This document shows positions 27,201-35,763 of a stretch of 64,000 bases of DNA, one piece after another; the first letter of the stretch is position 1; each line of letters begins with the position of its first letter. Source of the DNA: Cellulosimicrobium protaetiae (GTDB taxonomy: Bacteria > Actinomycetota > Actinomycetes > Actinomycetales > Cellulomonadaceae); the NCBI RefSeq assembly GCF_009708005.2, contig NZ_CP052757.1, positions 1,674,001 through 1,738,000 of the forward strand. Direction: 5' to 3'. The notes beneath the pieces are model-generated. The model was given only the letters and a program-made list of their open reading frames with translations. It did no database searches and had not been told where the DNA came from. The position numbers and the translations under genes are program-made.

Positions 27201-27411
27201 CGGGGCGTTCATCTCCCAGCCGCTCGCGCTCGTCGTCATCGGCGGCCTGCTCAGCTCGACGCTGCTCACGCTCGTCGTCGTGCCGGTGCTGTACACGCTC
27301 GCCGAGCGCCGCGGCGAGAAGCGCGCCGCCCGGCGCGCGGCCAAGGAGGAGGCGGCAGCCCAGGCCGAGGCGAAGAAGGCCGCTGCCGAGGAGGCCGCCG
27401 CGACCGCCTGA
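24232..27411 (+). CDS. RND (HAE1/AcrB-type) efflux pump
   Basis: 1,059-residue proton-driven exporter of the resistance-nodulation-division superfamily, like SwrC/YerP of Gram-positives. The topology is one N-terminal membrane helix (LVALATVAIAIFGVISMG), a periplasmic-type porter domain of about 300 residues, five helices from about residue 340 including the proton-relay VVDDSIVVIEN near 405, a second large exported domain, and five C-terminal helices from about 865. GSAPAIVEQQVTVPVE is the conserved porter motif. GGAGG precedes the GTG start. No membrane-fusion adaptor or outer-membrane channel gene is adjacent, as expected without an outer membrane. The C-terminal tail is Ala/Lys/Glu-rich and helical. 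Confidence 0.92.
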   Translation: MSRLARLSLANRALVALATVAIAIFGVISMGSLKQELIPSLQIPTAAVVGVYPGSAPAIVEQQVTVPVETAARAVKGVEDVTSTSSTGMSVTTVQFAYGTDMDAAASQLQTAVTRLQSQLPEDVEPQVVTGSIDDLPVIQLAVSGGADDAALADTVTSSVVPALEDVEGVRSVAVSGIADQQVTVDLDPAALAAAGLSPAQVSTILQDNGVVIPAGTVSDGDRTLSVQVGTAVTTVDELAALPLVSPTAAPGTAPVALGDVATVTAGPEPATSYSRLDGENALAVAITKTPAGNTVEVSHAVQDAVDDLSGVLEAQDVRVEVVFDQAPFIEESIEGLATEGLLGLVFAVVVILLFLASLRSTLVSAVSIPLSLLVTFIVMNATGYTLNILTLGAMTVAIGRVVDDSIVVIENIKRHLSYGEEKRGAIIGAVQEVGGAITSSTVATVAVFLPIALVGGMVGELFRPFALTVAIAMLASLFVALTIVPVLAYWFIKSPPVPADPEAARLAGERARAAAEAKERRGLWQRAYVPTLRAALRHPVVTLGVSVAILAGTLALVPRLETNFLGDTGQDTLTVTESFAPGTSLEAQDAAARDVEQALLGVDGVTTVQTTVGTAGGPEAAFFGGGGSPTATFAVTLDEDADAVAAQEDVRDAVSGLGGEASEGIEVAGADAAFGSSTVDLVVRAPDTETLAAAAADVQELAEDADGAAQVTNNLASAQSTVQVTVDRDAAAAVGLTETQVAGTVAGTMSPAPIGTVNLGDGPVQVRVLAGEAPATVAELEQVVLPTAAGPVPLTQVAEVAEVEVPTSITRVDGERSATISVTPAGQDLGALTTELTTAIDGLELEGGATVEIGGVASDQADAFADLGLALLVAILIVYLVMVATFRSLLQPFILLVSIPFAATGALLLLLATATPLGVPALIGLLMLVGIVVSNAIVLIDLINQYRERGRSLDDAVMEGSRKRLRPIVMTAAATIFALTPMAIGITGGGAFISQPLALVVIGGLLSSTLLTLVVVPVLYTLAERRGEKRAARRAAKEEAAAQAEAKKAAAEEAAATA

Positions 27412-27467
27412 CCCGCCCGACCTTCCTCGGCCCGCCGGGACCCCGCCGACCAGGCGATCCCGGTGGG

Positions 27468-27525
27468 CCGAGCAGGTGGTCCCGGCGCGTCAGGAGCTCA
27501 GGACGTGCCGGAACCACCTGCTCGG
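27468..27525. terminator. Long hairpin between RND and response-regulator genes (family B, copy 1)
   Basis: Arms 27468-27486 and 27507-27525 pair over 19 bp with one mismatch. The right arm plus flank (ACCACCTGCTCGGCG then a G-run) reappears at 50796 with one difference. It lies between convergent genes. Confidence 0.6.
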
Positions 27526-27541
27526 CGTCGGGGGAGAACCG

Positions 27542-28243
27542 TCAGGAGGGGCGGGCGACGCCCGTCTCGTACGCCAGGACGACGGCCTGGACGCGGTCGC
27601 GCAGGCCGAGCTTGCCGAGCACGCGGCCGACGTGGGTCTTGACGGTCGCCTCGGACAGGACGAAGCGCTCGGCGATCTCGGCGTTCGTCAGCCCCTCGCC
27701 GAGCGCCTCGAAGACCTCGAGCTCGCGCGCGGTGAGGTCGGCGAGGCGGGGGTCGTGCAGACCGGTCTGGGTGGGAGCGGCAGCGGCGCCGCCGTCCTGG
27801 GGGAGCTGCCCGGAGAACATCTCGAGCATGCGGCGCGTGATGCGCGGGGACACCGCGGCGTCGCCGCTCGCGACGGCGCGGATCGCGCCGACGAGCTCGC
27901 CCGGCTTGGCGTCCTTGAGCAGGAACCCGCTGGCCCCGGCGCGCAGGGCCGCGAACGCGTACTCGTCGAGGTCGAACGTCGTGAGGATGATGACGCGCGA
28001 CCCCGGCTGCGCGGCGACGATGCGCTCGGTCGCCTCGATGCCGTTCGTCCCCGGCATGCGGACGTCCATGAGCACGACGTCGGGCCGCAGGGCCGCGGCC
28101 TGCGCGATCCCGGTCTCGCCGTCCCCGGCCTCGCCGACGACCTCGATGTCGTCCTCGGCGGCGAGGATCATCCGGAATCCCATGCGCAGCAGCGCCTGGT
28201 CGTCGACGAGGAGCACCCGGGTCGGTGCCGCGCTGTCCGTCAT
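27542..28243 (-). CDS. NarL/LuxR-type response regulator
   Basis: 233-residue regulator. The receiver domain (about 8-125) has phosphoacceptor Asp in VVLMDVRMPGTNG near residue 58, the acidic pair in LLVDDQ, Thr in ILTTFD and Lys in FLLKDAKPG. The HTH (about 165-225) shows LTARELEVFEALGEGLTNAEIA and ATVKTHVGRVLGKL. Its ATG overlaps the stop of the histidine kinase gene by 4 nt, making it the last gene of a coupled ABC-permease-kinase-regulator operon. It probably controls the exporter operon, perhaps through the palindrome at 31761-31772. Confidence 0.95.
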   Translation of the reverse strand: MTDSAAPTRVLLVDDQALLRMGFRMILAAEDDIEVVGEAGDGETGIAQAAALRPDVVLMDVRMPGTNGIEATERIVAAQPGSRVIILTTFDLDEYAFAALRAGASGFLLKDAKPGELVGAIRAVASGDAAVSPRITRRMLEMFSGQLPQDGGAAAAPTQTGLHDPRLADLTARELEVFEALGEGLTNAEIAERFVLSEATVKTHVGRVLGKLGLRDRVQAVVLAYETGVARPS

Positions 28244-29742
28244 GTGCGTTCCCGTCCGTCGTCGCGTCCGCCGTCCTGGCGGCCGGGGTCGAGGTCGAGG
28301 CGCAGGCTCGCCCGCACCTCCCAGCCGGTGCCGCTCGGCCCCGCCGACACCGTACCGCCGTACACGGCCGCCCTCTCGCGCATCCCGATGATGCCGCGGC
28401 CGGTCCCCACCGGGACGCCGGGCGGGTGCTGCGCCGCGACCGAAGGCGGCAGGTCGCGACCGTCGGCGCCGTCGCCCTCCCCGGGGCGACGGCCCGCCTG
28501 GTTGACGACCCGCAGCTCGAGCCAGTCGGCCCCGGGCTCGGCCCGGCGCGAGACCTCGACGAGCACCATGGGGGACAGGGGGGCGTAGCGCAGCACGTTC
28601 GTCAGGGACTCCTGGACGATGCGGTGCGCCGTCTGGCGCAGCGCGGGGCCGGGCGTCGGCTGGGGACCGGAGCGCACGAGGCGCACGGGCAGGCCCGCGG
28701 TGCGGAAGCGCTCGACGATCTCCTCGAGCTCGGGCGTCTCGTGCGCCGGCGCGAGCGGCACGGTCTGCTCGCCGCCGGGCTCGCGCAGGACGCCGAGCAC
28801 GCGGCGCATGTCGGCGAGCGCGGCACGTCCGGTCGCGGTGAGCTCGTCGAGAGCATGCCCCGCGAGCTCGGGGTTCTTCGCGCCCGACGCCTTGGCGCCG
28901 TCCGCGAGGGCGACCATGACCGTGAGGGAGTGCGCGACGACGTCGTGCATCTCCCGGGCGATGCGCGTGCGCTCGGCGGCGGCGGCGAGCTGCGCCTGCT
29001 GGTCCCGGTCGCGCGCGATGGAGTTGGCGCGCTCGACGAGGTCGGAGACGTGCTGGCGACGAGCGCGCACGTTGGTGCCGATCGCGAGCGCGATCAGGCA
29101 CAGGATCGTGGTGACGAGGATGCCGACGACGCGGTCGACGGTCGCGCGACCGGGCTCGACGCTCTGGCGCAGCACCTCGCCGTCGGCGGTGGTGACGATG
29201 TCGTACCAGAGGAGCGTCGCGGCGGAGAGGGAGAGGACGACGATCGCGAGGACGGGCCAGGCGATGCGTGACGGCCGCGACGCCGCGACCGCGTAGACGG
29301 CGAACATGCCGGCGACCTCGAACCCGGCGGTGTCGCCGGTGACGGCGATCGCGACGACGCCCAGGGCGGCCAGCCCGAGAGCGACGGTCACGGGCCGGCG
29401 GCGTCGCCAGTACAGCAGCGCGCCGCCGAGGAGGAAGAAGACGAGCGACAGCGACGTCGAGCCGCCCGGCTGCTCCGCGAGGAGCGCGTAGAGCACGCCC
29501 GGCACGACGAACACCGCGACGATCACCCAGTCCATGACGACGGGGTGGCGCGCGAAGTATCGACGCACGGGGCCGAGGCGCCGGGCGTCGAGCTCGGTGA
29601 AGGGCTCGGGCGCGGCCCGCAGGGGGAGGGGGGCGACCGGACCTGGTGCACCCTGCGGGGCGGCGTCCGGGCGCGCCACGGCCGACGCCGGACGAGCGGT
29701 GGGCTCGTCCGGCGTCGGCGGGGTGGTGAGCGGGGAGGTCAC
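28240..29742 (-). CDS. Sensor histidine kinase (HisKA_3 type)
   Basis: 500-residue membrane sensor kinase. The N-terminal 65 residues are Pro/Ala-rich. Four or five membrane spans follow at about 75-235 (VMDWVIVAVFVVPGVLYALL is the first). The dimerisation/phosphoacceptor helix has REMHDVVAHSL near residue 265. A degenerate ATP-binding domain shows QTAHRIVQESLTNVLRYAP near 375 and GRGIIGMRERAAVYGG near 465. Almost no extracellular loop is present, suggesting that it senses the membrane itself or the neighbouring transporter, as in LiaS- or DesK-like kinases (inference). The GTG start overlaps the permease stop by 4 nt. Confidence 0.93.
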   Translation of the reverse strand: MTSPLTTPPTPDEPTARPASAVARPDAAPQGAPGPVAPLPLRAAPEPFTELDARRLGPVRRYFARHPVVMDWVIVAVFVVPGVLYALLAEQPGGSTSLSLVFFLLGGALLYWRRRRPVTVALGLAALGVVAIAVTGDTAGFEVAGMFAVYAVAASRPSRIAWPVLAIVVLSLSAATLLWYDIVTTADGEVLRQSVEPGRATVDRVVGILVTTILCLIALAIGTNVRARRQHVSDLVERANSIARDRDQQAQLAAAAERTRIAREMHDVVAHSLTVMVALADGAKASGAKNPELAGHALDELTATGRAALADMRRVLGVLREPGGEQTVPLAPAHETPELEEIVERFRTAGLPVRLVRSGPQPTPGPALRQTAHRIVQESLTNVLRYAPLSPMVLVEVSRRAEPGADWLELRVVNQAGRRPGEGDGADGRDLPPSVAAQHPPGVPVGTGRGIIGMRERAAVYGGTVSAGPSGTGWEVRASLRLDLDPGRQDGGRDDGRERT

Positions 29743-30593
29743 GCGTCCCGGCGCTTGAGCACGACCGCTGCGGCACCGAGGGAGACCACGGCCCAGACGA
29801 CCATCGCGATCGTCGCGCCACCGGGCGACAGGACCTCGACGCCGCCGGCGTCCGCCTCCGTCACGGCCATCATCGCGGTCGCGAGGTTCATGGGGAGGAA
29901 CTTGGCGATGTCCTGCACCCAGTCCTGGCTGAGGAAGCTCGCGACGAGGGGCAGCACGAAGAGGAACGCGACGAGCGTGAAGATGGATCCTGCGGAGTGC
30001 CGCATGATCGTCCCGACACCGACCGCGACGAGCGCGACGAGCGCGAGGTAGCCGGCGCACGCGAGCACGACACGCTGCACGACGGAGTCGCCGAGATCGG
30101 GGACGAGGTCGTTCCCGGACAGCATGGGCATCGTCACGAGGTAGGACAGGGCGATGCCGACGACCCCGACGACGAACGTCACGACGCCGATGATGCCGGC
30201 CTTGGCCCAGAGCGCGGGAAGGCGCGTGGGGACCGCGCTGAGGGTCGAACGGATCATCCCGGTGGAGTACTCGCCGGTGATGACGAGCGCGCCGAGCACC
30301 GCGACGGAGAGCTGGGCGAAGATGTAGCCCAGGACGATCGCCTGGACGGTCGAGATGTTGCCCATCTCGGCGGCCATCTCCGGCGTCTCGGCGGCGAAGT
30401 TGAGCGATGCGGCCATCGACATGCTGAACAGCACCATGACGACGATCGTCGTGCCGATCGTCCACCACGTGGAGCGCAGCGAGCGGAACTTGATCCACTC
30501 CGAGCGCAGCACGTGGCCGAACGTGAGGCGGTAGGGGGACGTGCGGGACGCCGTCGGGCTCGTGGCGCCGGGGGCGAGGGTCGTGGCGCTCAT
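29739..30593 (-). CDS. ABC-2 type transporter permease
   Basis: 284-residue ABC exporter permease with six predicted helices. The first is TIGTTIVVMVLFSMSM near residue 50. LGALVITGEYSTGMIRSTLSAVPTR near 105 is the conserved ABC-2 motif of bacitracin/lantibiotic-type exporters. It is coupled by 4-nt overlaps to the ATPase upstream and the histidine kinase downstream. Together the genes form a probable peptide- or lipid-antibiotic exporter or membrane-stress module. The substrate is unknown. Confidence 0.92.
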   Translation of the reverse strand: MSATTLAPGATSPTASRTSPYRLTFGHVLRSEWIKFRSLRSTWWTIGTTIVVMVLFSMSMAASLNFAAETPEMAAEMGNISTVQAIVLGYIFAQLSVAVLGALVITGEYSTGMIRSTLSAVPTRLPALWAKAGIIGVVTFVVGVVGIALSYLVTMPMLSGNDLVPDLGDSVVQRVVLACAGYLALVALVAVGVGTIMRHSAGSIFTLVAFLFVLPLVASFLSQDWVQDIAKFLPMNLATAMMAVTEADAGGVEVLSPGGATIAMVVWAVVSLGAAAVVLKRRDA

Positions 30594-31579
30594 CGCTGCG
30601 CTCCTTCGAGGGAGTCGGAGGGGGCCGGGGCGCCCGCGGGCGCGCCCGCCGCACCGTGGCCGATGTGGGCTTGCGCGGACTCGGTCTGGTACTCGACCGA
30701 GTCGGCGGTGAGGGCCATGTAGGCGTCCTCGAGCGTCGAGGTGACGGGCGTGAGCTCGTGCAGGACGAAGCCCTTCGCGGCGGCGAGCTCGCCGATCCCG
30801 GGCGCGTCCGCGCCGGTGACCACGAGCAGGCTCGGCTCGTCGCTCGTGACGGTCGCGCCGTCGCTCGTGAGCAGCTCGGCGAGCTGCGTCGCGTGCGGCG
30901 TGCGCACCCGGACGGTGCGCTGCTGCGCGCCGTTGACGATGTCGCTCACCGGGGCGTCCGCGATGATGCGGCCCTTGCCGATGACGACGATGTGGTCGGC
31001 CGTGAGGGCGACCTCGCTCATGAGGTGGCTCGACAGGAAGACCGTGCGGCCCTCCGACGCGAGGTAGCGCGCGAGGTTGCGCACCCACAGGACGCCCTCG
31101 GGGTCGAGGCCGTTGACGGGCTCGTCGAGGATGAGCGTCTTCGGGTCGCCGAGCAGCGCGGACGCGATGCCCAGGCGCTGCCCCATGCCGAGCGAGAAGC
31201 CGCCGACCCGCTTCTTCGCGACCGACTGGAGGCCGGTCATGTCGATGACCTCGTCGACGCGCTTGGTCGGGATGCCGTGCGTCGCCGCCATCGCGAGGAG
31301 GTGGTTGTAGGCGGTGCGCCCGGTGTGGACGGCCTTCGCGTCGAGCAGCGCGCCCACCTCGGTGAGGGGGGAGCGGTGCTGCGCGTACGGGCGCCCGTTG
31401 ACGGTGACGGTCCCCGCGGTCGGACGGTCCAGGCCCATGATCATGCGCATGGTCGTGGACTTGCCGGCGCCGTTGGGGCCGAGGAAGCCGGTCACGGTCC
31501 CGGGACGCACGGTGAACGTGATGCCGTCCACCGCGGTCTTGGGCCCGTACCGCTTGGTCAGGCCGCGTGCTTCGATCAT
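30590..31579 (-). CDS. ABC transporter ATP-binding protein (BcrA-like)
   Basis: 329-residue ATPase that drives the adjacent permease. Walker A GPNGAGKST is near residue 40, the signature FSLGMGQRLGIA near 135, Walker B LILDEPVNGLDPEG near 155 and the switch His in VFLSSHLMSE near 190. After the nucleotide-binding domain come about 110 residues typical of BcrA/NodI-type ATPases and an Ala/Gly/Pro-rich tail. It is the first gene of the four-gene operon running to 27542; a TAGGCT -10-like box lies near 31681-31686 on the minus strand, about 95 nt upstream of the start. Confidence 0.94.
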   Translation of the reverse strand: MIEARGLTKRYGPKTAVDGITFTVRPGTVTGFLGPNGAGKSTTMRMIMGLDRPTAGTVTVNGRPYAQHRSPLTEVGALLDAKAVHTGRTAYNHLLAMAATHGIPTKRVDEVIDMTGLQSVAKKRVGGFSLGMGQRLGIASALLGDPKTLILDEPVNGLDPEGVLWVRNLARYLASEGRTVFLSSHLMSEVALTADHIVVIGKGRIIADAPVSDIVNGAQQRTVRVRTPHATQLAELLTSDGATVTSDEPSLLVVTGADAPGIGELAAAKGFVLHELTPVTSTLEDAYMALTADSVEYQTESAQAHIGHGAAGAPAGAPAPSDSLEGAQR

Positions 31580-31955
31580 GGCTTCGCCCCTCCGAGGGTC
31601 GTTCGTCCGTGACGGTTCTGGTGCTCGCGGGCGGGGTCGCGCCGGTCCGGCCGGGGGCCTCTCCGCGAGGTACGTCTCGAGCCTAGGGACGTGCACGACG
31701 TCCCACAGCCCCCGTGCGACGTATCTTGCCCGCGGTGTGGGCCGGGCGGCGTACACCGCGCGGCGTACGCCGCACGCCGTCGGGTGGTCCGCTGGTCGGC
31801 ACTTCGCTCCCCGCAGGGCGAAAGTTCGGCGGGAACAGTGGCCACGGCTCGCACGTTCCCTAGGATGAACACAGGCCAGCGACACCCGACTCGAGGCGAG
31901 ACGCCGATGACGAGGCCCGCTGAGAGGTAGTGGACGCCGCGACCAGGAGGAGCTC
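31580..31955. promoter_or_regulatory. Divergent regulatory region between ABC operon and BI-1 gene
   Basis: This 376-nt spacer has no credible gene. It holds a likely minus-strand -10 box (TAGGCT, 31681-31686) for the ABC operon and a plus-strand TAGGAT (31861-31866) for the BI-1 gene. A perfect palindrome CGGCGTACGCCG lies at 31761-31772, with a second GGCGTAC at 31748-31754. These repeated half-sites are candidates for the operon's own LuxR-type regulator. AGGAGGAG (31945-31952) is the ribosome site of the next gene. Confidence 0.5.
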
Positions 31956-32843
31956 ATGAGCAACCCCGTCTTCAACAACAGCGCGGTCTTCGGGGATCCG
32001 AAGAACCAGCGCGGTGGGGCGGCCACGCAGGCCGGTCCCGCCTACGGGACCCCGCCGCAGCAGGGGAACCCCGCGTACGGCACGCCGCCCGCGGGCCAGT
32101 GGGGCCAGTACGGCGCCCAGGCCGCCGACGCGGCGACGCTGAACCAGATGTACGACGCGCCCTCGGCCACGACGGCGGACACGAAGCGGCTCACCTACGA
32201 CGACGTCATCATGAAGACGGGCGGCCTGCTCGCCCTGCTCGTGGTCGTCGCGGCCGGGTCCTGGTACCTCACGCCGCAGATGCCTGCGCTGTGGATCGGT
32301 GGCGCGGTCGTCGGCCTCGTGCTCGGTCTGGTCAACGCGTTCAAGCGCAACCCGAGCCCGCTGCTCATCACCCTCTACACGGTCGCGCAGGGCGCGTTCC
32401 TGGGCGGGATCAGCCGGTTCTACGAGGCGCAGTGGAGCGGTGTCGTGCCGTCCGCCGTCGTGGCGACGATCGCGACGTTCGCGGCCGCGCTCTTCCTCTT
32501 CAAGTCCGGCAAGGTCCGCGTCACGCCGAAGTTCACGCGCTGGCTGCTCATCGCGATGGTCGGGTACCTCGCGTTCTCGCTCGTCAACGTCGTGCTCCTC
32601 ATGTTCGGCGCGCTCGACGGCTGGGGCCTGCGCGGCGGTGCGCTCGGCATCGTCGTGAGCCTCGTCGCGGTCGGCCTCGCGGCGGCATCGCTCATCGTCG
32701 ACTTCGACTCGATCAAGCGCGGCGTCGAGGGCGGTGTCCCCGCCAAGTTCGCGTGGTCGGCGGCGTTCGGCCTGCTCGTCACGCTGATCTGGCTCTACCT
32801 CGAGTTCCTGCGCCTCTTCGCGATCCTGCAGAGCAGCGACTGA
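31956..32843 (+). CDS. Bax inhibitor-1/YccA family membrane protein
   Basis: 295-residue integral membrane protein of the BI-1 (TMBIM) superfamily, members of which are pH-sensitive calcium leak channels or protease modulators (YccA). About 80 Gly/Ala/Pro/Gln-rich cytoplasmic residues precede seven membrane helices, beginning near TGGLLALLVVVAAGSWYL. The loop NAFKRNPSPLLITLYTVAQGAFLGGISRFYE is the conserved BI-1 motif, and the C-terminal Asp pair in IVDFDSIKRGVEGG matches the pH-sensing di-aspartyl region. A strong Shine-Dalgarno fixes the ATG. It is probably transcribed with the small membrane protein gene 2 nt downstream. Confidence 0.9.
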   Translation: MSNPVFNNSAVFGDPKNQRGGAATQAGPAYGTPPQQGNPAYGTPPAGQWGQYGAQAADAATLNQMYDAPSATTADTKRLTYDDVIMKTGGLLALLVVVAAGSWYLTPQMPALWIGGAVVGLVLGLVNAFKRNPSPLLITLYTVAQGAFLGGISRFYEAQWSGVVPSAVVATIATFAAALFLFKSGKVRVTPKFTRWLLIAMVGYLAFSLVNVVLLMFGALDGWGLRGGALGIVVSLVAVGLAAASLIVDFDSIKRGVEGGVPAKFAWSAAFGLLVTLIWLYLEFLRLFAILQSSD

Positions 32844-32845
32844 CG

Positions 32846-33364
32846 GTGGCGCGCAGCACCCGTGAACCGGCACCCGCGGCGGACCTCCCGCCGCGGGTGC
32901 CGGTCTTTGCCGCCGGTCTCGTCGTCGCCGCGGCGGCGATGCTCGCCGTCCAGGTCCTCTACATGGTCGTCTCGGGCGCGCCGCCCGCGTGGCTCGCGTT
33001 CGCGGCGCTCCTCATCCTCATCAGCGTGCCGACGGCGGGGTCCGCGGTGGCGTGGCTCGGCACCCGGATCACGCGTGACGCGTCCGAGCGCCGCGCCGCG
33101 CTGGTCTTCGCCGCGCTCGGTCTCGTCGCCGGCGCGGTCTGGGGGTCGCTGCTCGCCGGCGGCCTCGCGGCACAGCTCGCCGACGCGGGCGCGAGCGGCG
33201 GGGGAGCGCTCATCGCGGGCGCGGCCGCCGTCGTCGGAGTGACCGCGGCGATCGGTGCCGGCCTGGGCCGCCTCGCCGCGCGCGAGGCGTCCGACCGGCC
33301 GCTCCTCGTCGTCGTGCTCGGCGTCGTCGTGGTCCTCGTCGCCCTCCGGGGCCTCTTCGGCTGA
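32846..33364 (+). CDS. Small multi-span membrane protein of unknown function
   Basis: 172-residue protein with about four or five hydrophobic helices ([103 protein letters not shown]). No family is recognised. The GTG start lies 2 nt after the BI-1 stop, implying one transcript and coupled translation. Membrane topology is the only safe inference. Confidence 0.7.
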   Translation: MARSTREPAPAADLPPRVPVFAAGLVVAAAAMLAVQVLYMVVSGAPPAWLAFAALLILISVPTAGSAVAWLGTRITRDASERRAALVFAALGLVAGAVWGSLLAGGLAAQLADAGASGGGALIAGAAAVVGVTAAIGAGLGRLAAREASDRPLLVVVLGVVVVLVALRGLFG

Positions 33365-33380
33365 CGACCCCGCCATCACG

Positions 33381-33438
33381 TGAGTGCATGGAATAGTCGC
33401 GGTCGAACCGTTTCGACCGCGACTATTCCATGCACTCA
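33381..33438. terminator. Perfect 27-bp palindrome at convergent gene ends (family D, copy 1)
   Basis: Arms 33381-33407 and 33412-33438 are perfectly complementary over 27 bp with a 4-nt loop. An outer 9-bp repeat (GACCCCGCC at 33366-33374, GGCGGGGTC at 33442-33450) encloses it. It is relatively AT-rich. The base TGAGTGC is shared with the hairpin at 38558. Confidence 0.7.
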
Positions 33439-33448
33439 GCGGGCGGGG

Positions 33449-34150
33449 TCAGGCGGGGAGGCGGCCCGTGGTCGAGGCGAAGCCGAGCCAGGTGTGGCGG
33501 TTGCCCGCCCAGCACCAGCCGACCTTCGGGGCGCCGCGACGCTCGCGGCCGTCGCGACCCGTGCCGTTCGAGATCCACAGCGCCGGGGTGCGGGCGTCGA
33601 GACGGCCATCGGGCTTGCGCAGGCGCGACCCGATGGTCATGTAGCAGAGGTTGCGCGTGAGGACGCTCGGGGCCTGGAGCGCCCAGTGGATGCCCTCGTG
33701 CAGCAGCAGCGGCGTCCGGCCCCGGGCGGTGAGCTCGGGCAGCGCCTCGTCCGGCGACCAGTTCGCCAGGTCGTCGCCGCGGTCCGGCTCGGCGACAGCG
33801 TAGAGGGGGCCGTCGGGGACCTCGACGCCCTCGATCGGCGCGAACCGGTCGACGTCCGTCATGTCGACGACGACGAAGCCCTCCTTCTCGCCGTCGCGCG
33901 CCGGGAGCCGCAGCAGGGGAGCCAGGGCCGACGGCGGCGCGAGCCGGGGGTCGACGACGAGCAGCGACCCGGCGGGTGCGGTGGCGGCGAGCCCGGTCGC
34001 GGCGGCACGGAACGCGTCGGGCGCCAGGCCGGCGAGCTCGTGGACGCCGAGCGCGACGAGGCGCTCGGCCTGGGCGGCGAGGCCGGGCAGGTCGGGGAGG
34101 GGCGTCGCGGGGGCGGTCGGGCGCGGGGCGGCGGTGGTCGTCTCGGGCAC
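33449..34150 (-). CDS. DUF5701-like protein
   Basis: 233-residue soluble protein. The C-terminal half has conserved-looking LLLHEGIHWALQAPSVLTRN, LCYMTIGSRLR and WCWAGNRHTWLGFASTTGR, which I associate with actinobacterial DUF5701 proteins; the function is unknown. The His-containing HEGIHWAL superficially resembles a zinc HExxH site but lacks the correct spacing. The GTG start is preceded by GAGGTGA. It is divergent from the cystathionine beta-synthase gene with a 125-nt spacer holding GTAC-ACC-GTAC (34191-34201). Confidence 0.65.
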   Translation of the reverse strand: MPETTTAAPRPTAPATPLPDLPGLAAQAERLVALGVHELAGLAPDAFRAAATGLAATAPAGSLLVVDPRLAPPSALAPLLRLPARDGEKEGFVVVDMTDVDRFAPIEGVEVPDGPLYAVAEPDRGDDLANWSPDEALPELTARGRTPLLLHEGIHWALQAPSVLTRNLCYMTIGSRLRKPDGRLDARTPALWISNGTGRDGRERRGAPKVGWCWAGNRHTWLGFASTTGRLPA

Positions 34151-34275
34151 TGGTCACCTCTCGGTCGGGGCAGTCGGAGGGCTCAACGCTGTACACCGTA
34201 CGGAAATTCCCTCCGTCGTGGCGCTGAGGGGTCGAACGACACACGCGCGCCGCGCGGATCGGGGATGATCGAGGC

Positions 34276-35685
<1,410 letters not shown>

Positions 35686-35699
35686 CGCCTCCGCATCCC

Positions 35700-35758
35700 G
35701 CCGAGCACGACATGGGGGTCGGTATCCGACGGATACCGACCCCCATGTCGTGCTCGGC
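35700..35758. terminator. Perfect 29-bp palindrome between convergent genes
   Basis: Arms 35700-35728 and 35730-35758 are perfectly complementary over 29 bp around a single central base. It sits 14 nt after the CBS stop and 5 nt before the stop of the convergent gene. The base GCCGAGCA resembles the family B hairpins. Confidence 0.7.
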
Positions 35759-35763
35759 AGCGA

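Noticed and set aside
23940-28391. A 1,483-codon open frame across the RND pump on the plus strand in another frame
   Set aside because: The translation is Arg-rich nonsense overlapping four well-supported genes; third-position GC bias keeps stop codons rare.
31576-31872. A 98-codon minus-strand frame in the ABC/BI-1 spacer
   Set aside because: Cys/Arg/Thr-rich translation without ribosome site, spanning both candidate promoters; treated as regulatory DNA.
33449-34150. Zinc metalloprotease call for the DUF5701-like protein
   Set aside because: HEGIH does not match HExxH with a downstream ligand pattern, and the surrounding sequence is not protease-like.
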